Position numbers and translations under genes: made by a program
The notes under the pieces: generated by a model
Databases searched by the model: none
What the model saw: only the letters and a program-made list of their open reading frames with translations
Told to the model about the DNA's origin: nothing
DNA from: Sphingobacteriales bacterium
Lineage (GTDB): Bacteria > Bacteroidota > Bacteroidia > Chitinophagales > Chitinophagaceae
DNA: 64,000 bases
Reading direction: 5' to 3'
Assembly (NCBI GenBank): GCA_004144175.1
Contig: SEFT01000003.1
Location: 220,501-284,500, forward strand
Part shown: in pieces, positions 63,234 through 64,000 of the stretch
Layout of the letters: every line of letters starts with the position of its first letter
Position numbering within the stretch: the stretch's first letter is position 1

Positions 63234-63266
63234 TTTGTCAATTAGTCTTGTGTTTATGTATTTTTG
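63234..63266 (+). promoter_or_regulatory. Promoter of bamD
   Basis: TTTG (63234-63237), 21 bases, TATTTTTG (63259-63266). The ATG of bamD follows after nine bases. Confidence 0.6.
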
Positions 63267-63275
63267 TCGCCCACT

Positions 63276-64000
63276 ATGCATTTCCGCGTAAAGAATTTAC
63301 TGTTCATATTTCTCAGTATTATACTACTGAGCGCCTGTACCGGCTACGAAAAAGTGCTGAAAAGCAATGACGTAAACTATAAGCTGGTAAAGGGTAATGA
63401 GTTTTACGATAAGAAGCTCTATCCCCAGGCCAACGCCATATACGAGAGCTTGCTGCCTGTAATGAAGAACACCCGTAACTACGAGGCTCTTTATTATAAG
63501 TATGCTTACAGCTTCTATTATATGAAGGACTATCTGTCGGCGTCATATCACTTTAAAAACTTTACCGAGTTCTTCCCTACTAGTAAAGATGCTGAGGAAG
63601 TAGAGTTTATGCACGCACTATGCCTCTACAGGATGTCCCCTAAGGCATCGATGGAGCAGACCTACACGGCAAAGGCGCTGGATGCATTACAGAATTTCAT
63701 CAACACCCATCCTGACTCTAAAAGGCTGGATGAAGCCAACAAGTATGTAGACGAATGCCGTAAGAAGCTGGAGGAAAAACAGGCGCTGGCGGCAGAGCTA
63801 TATTATGACATTGGCCAGTATAGGGCTGCAGGTATTGCCTACCGTGCCCTGATGCGCGACTACCCTGAATCGACCAGCAGCGATAAGTACCAGTATATGA
63901 TCATAAAGTCCTGGTACAACTTTGCCAAGGTGAGCATCGCGGAGAAGCAGGAGGAGCGCTACGCTACCGCCCTCAACGCCTATCAGGAATTAGTAGATAA
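63276..64000 (+). CDS. bamD: Outer membrane protein assembly factor BamD, 3' truncated by the window
   Basis: This gene is missing from the ORF track because it runs off the window end. From the ATG at 63276 the frame is open for 241 codons. It encodes a lipoprotein signal with lipobox LLSAC (MHFRVKNLLFIFLSIILLSAC) followed by TPR-like repeats: LVKGNEFYDKKLYPQANAIYESLL, YEALYYKYAYSFYYMKDYLSASYHFKNFTEFFP, and ALDALQNFINTHPDSKRLDEANKYVDECRKKLEEK. This is the BamD/YfiO architecture; BamD is the essential lipoprotein of the BAM complex that inserts barrels in the outer membrane. It is divergent from mraZ. Confidence 0.88.
   Translation, partial: MHFRVKNLLFIFLSIILLSACTGYEKVLKSNDVNYKLVKGNEFYDKKLYPQANAIYESLLPVMKNTRNYEALYYKYAYSFYYMKDYLSASYHFKNFTEFFPTSKDAEEVEFMHALCLYRMSPKASMEQTYTAKALDALQNFINTHPDSKRLDEANKYVDECRKKLEEKQALAAELYYDIGQYRAAGIAYRALMRDYPESTSSDKYQYMIIKSWYNFAKVSIAEKQEERYATALNAYQELVD

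Overview
The window reads as core chromosome of a Bacteroidota bacterium, most likely a Chitinophagales/Sphingobacteriales-type member. The evidence is a gldC homologue, a PorG-like DUF6089 protein, a TonB receptor with a carboxypeptidase-regulatory-like N-terminus, long propeller/Y_Y_Y histidine kinases with a LytTR regulator, the Bacteroidota order of the division and cell-wall (dcw) cluster, and repeated promoters of the TTTG-N(17-21)-TAnnTTTG type. The genus cannot be fixed from the sequence alone. I see no tRNA, rRNA, CRISPR array, insertion sequence, prophage or recognisable defence system.

Layout. 0-8.3 kb holds housekeeping genes: the end of an AI-2E family permease, nadD, feoA, ybeY, an RluA-type pseudouridine synthase, gldC, yqeY, cvpA, pabA/trpG, birA, rsfS, ftsH and a LUD-domain gene. 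8.5-15.5 kb is a signalling block with two tandem paralogous sensor kinases and one LytTR response regulator. 15.6-22.2 kb carries a truncated globin, adenine deaminase, an aminotransferase, two DUF1573 proteins, tsaC and a CCA-adding enzyme. 22.2-26.5 kb is an outer-membrane pair, a TonB receptor and a beta-helix-like lipoprotein. 26.7-36.5 kb holds a class III aminotransferase, ugd plus a UDP-glucuronate decarboxylase (UDP-xylose supply), a tolC/RND efflux pair, sodA and a small barrel-like protein. 36.6-46.8 kb carries a heptaheme-TPR lipoprotein, tyrS, a PorG-like gene, hisS, a low-molecular-weight phosphatase, a glycosyltransferase, DUF4159, rsmE, an ECF sigma factor and a small basic secreted protein.

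46.9-63.0 kb is a complete dcw operon on the minus strand: mraZ, rsmH, ftsL-like, ftsI, murE, mraY, murD, ftsW, murG, murC, ftsQ, ftsA, ftsZ. Neighbouring genes mostly overlap or lie within a few tens of bases, and a hairpin terminator follows ftsZ. bamD starts divergently from mraZ and runs off the window end.

The most interesting signals are regulatory. Four TTTGTG repeats at an exact 10-bp period overlap the proposed mraZ promoter and look like a MraZ operator. Two perfect DnaA boxes (TTATCCACA) 20 bp apart, plus a near match, lie in the mraZ/bamD divergent region. A tandem 11-bp repeat array resembling a Pho box precedes the TonB receptor. A recurring TAnnTTTG-N(4-9)-ATG arrangement suggests leaderless or near-leaderless mRNAs. 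No wholly new system with its own effector genes is evident.
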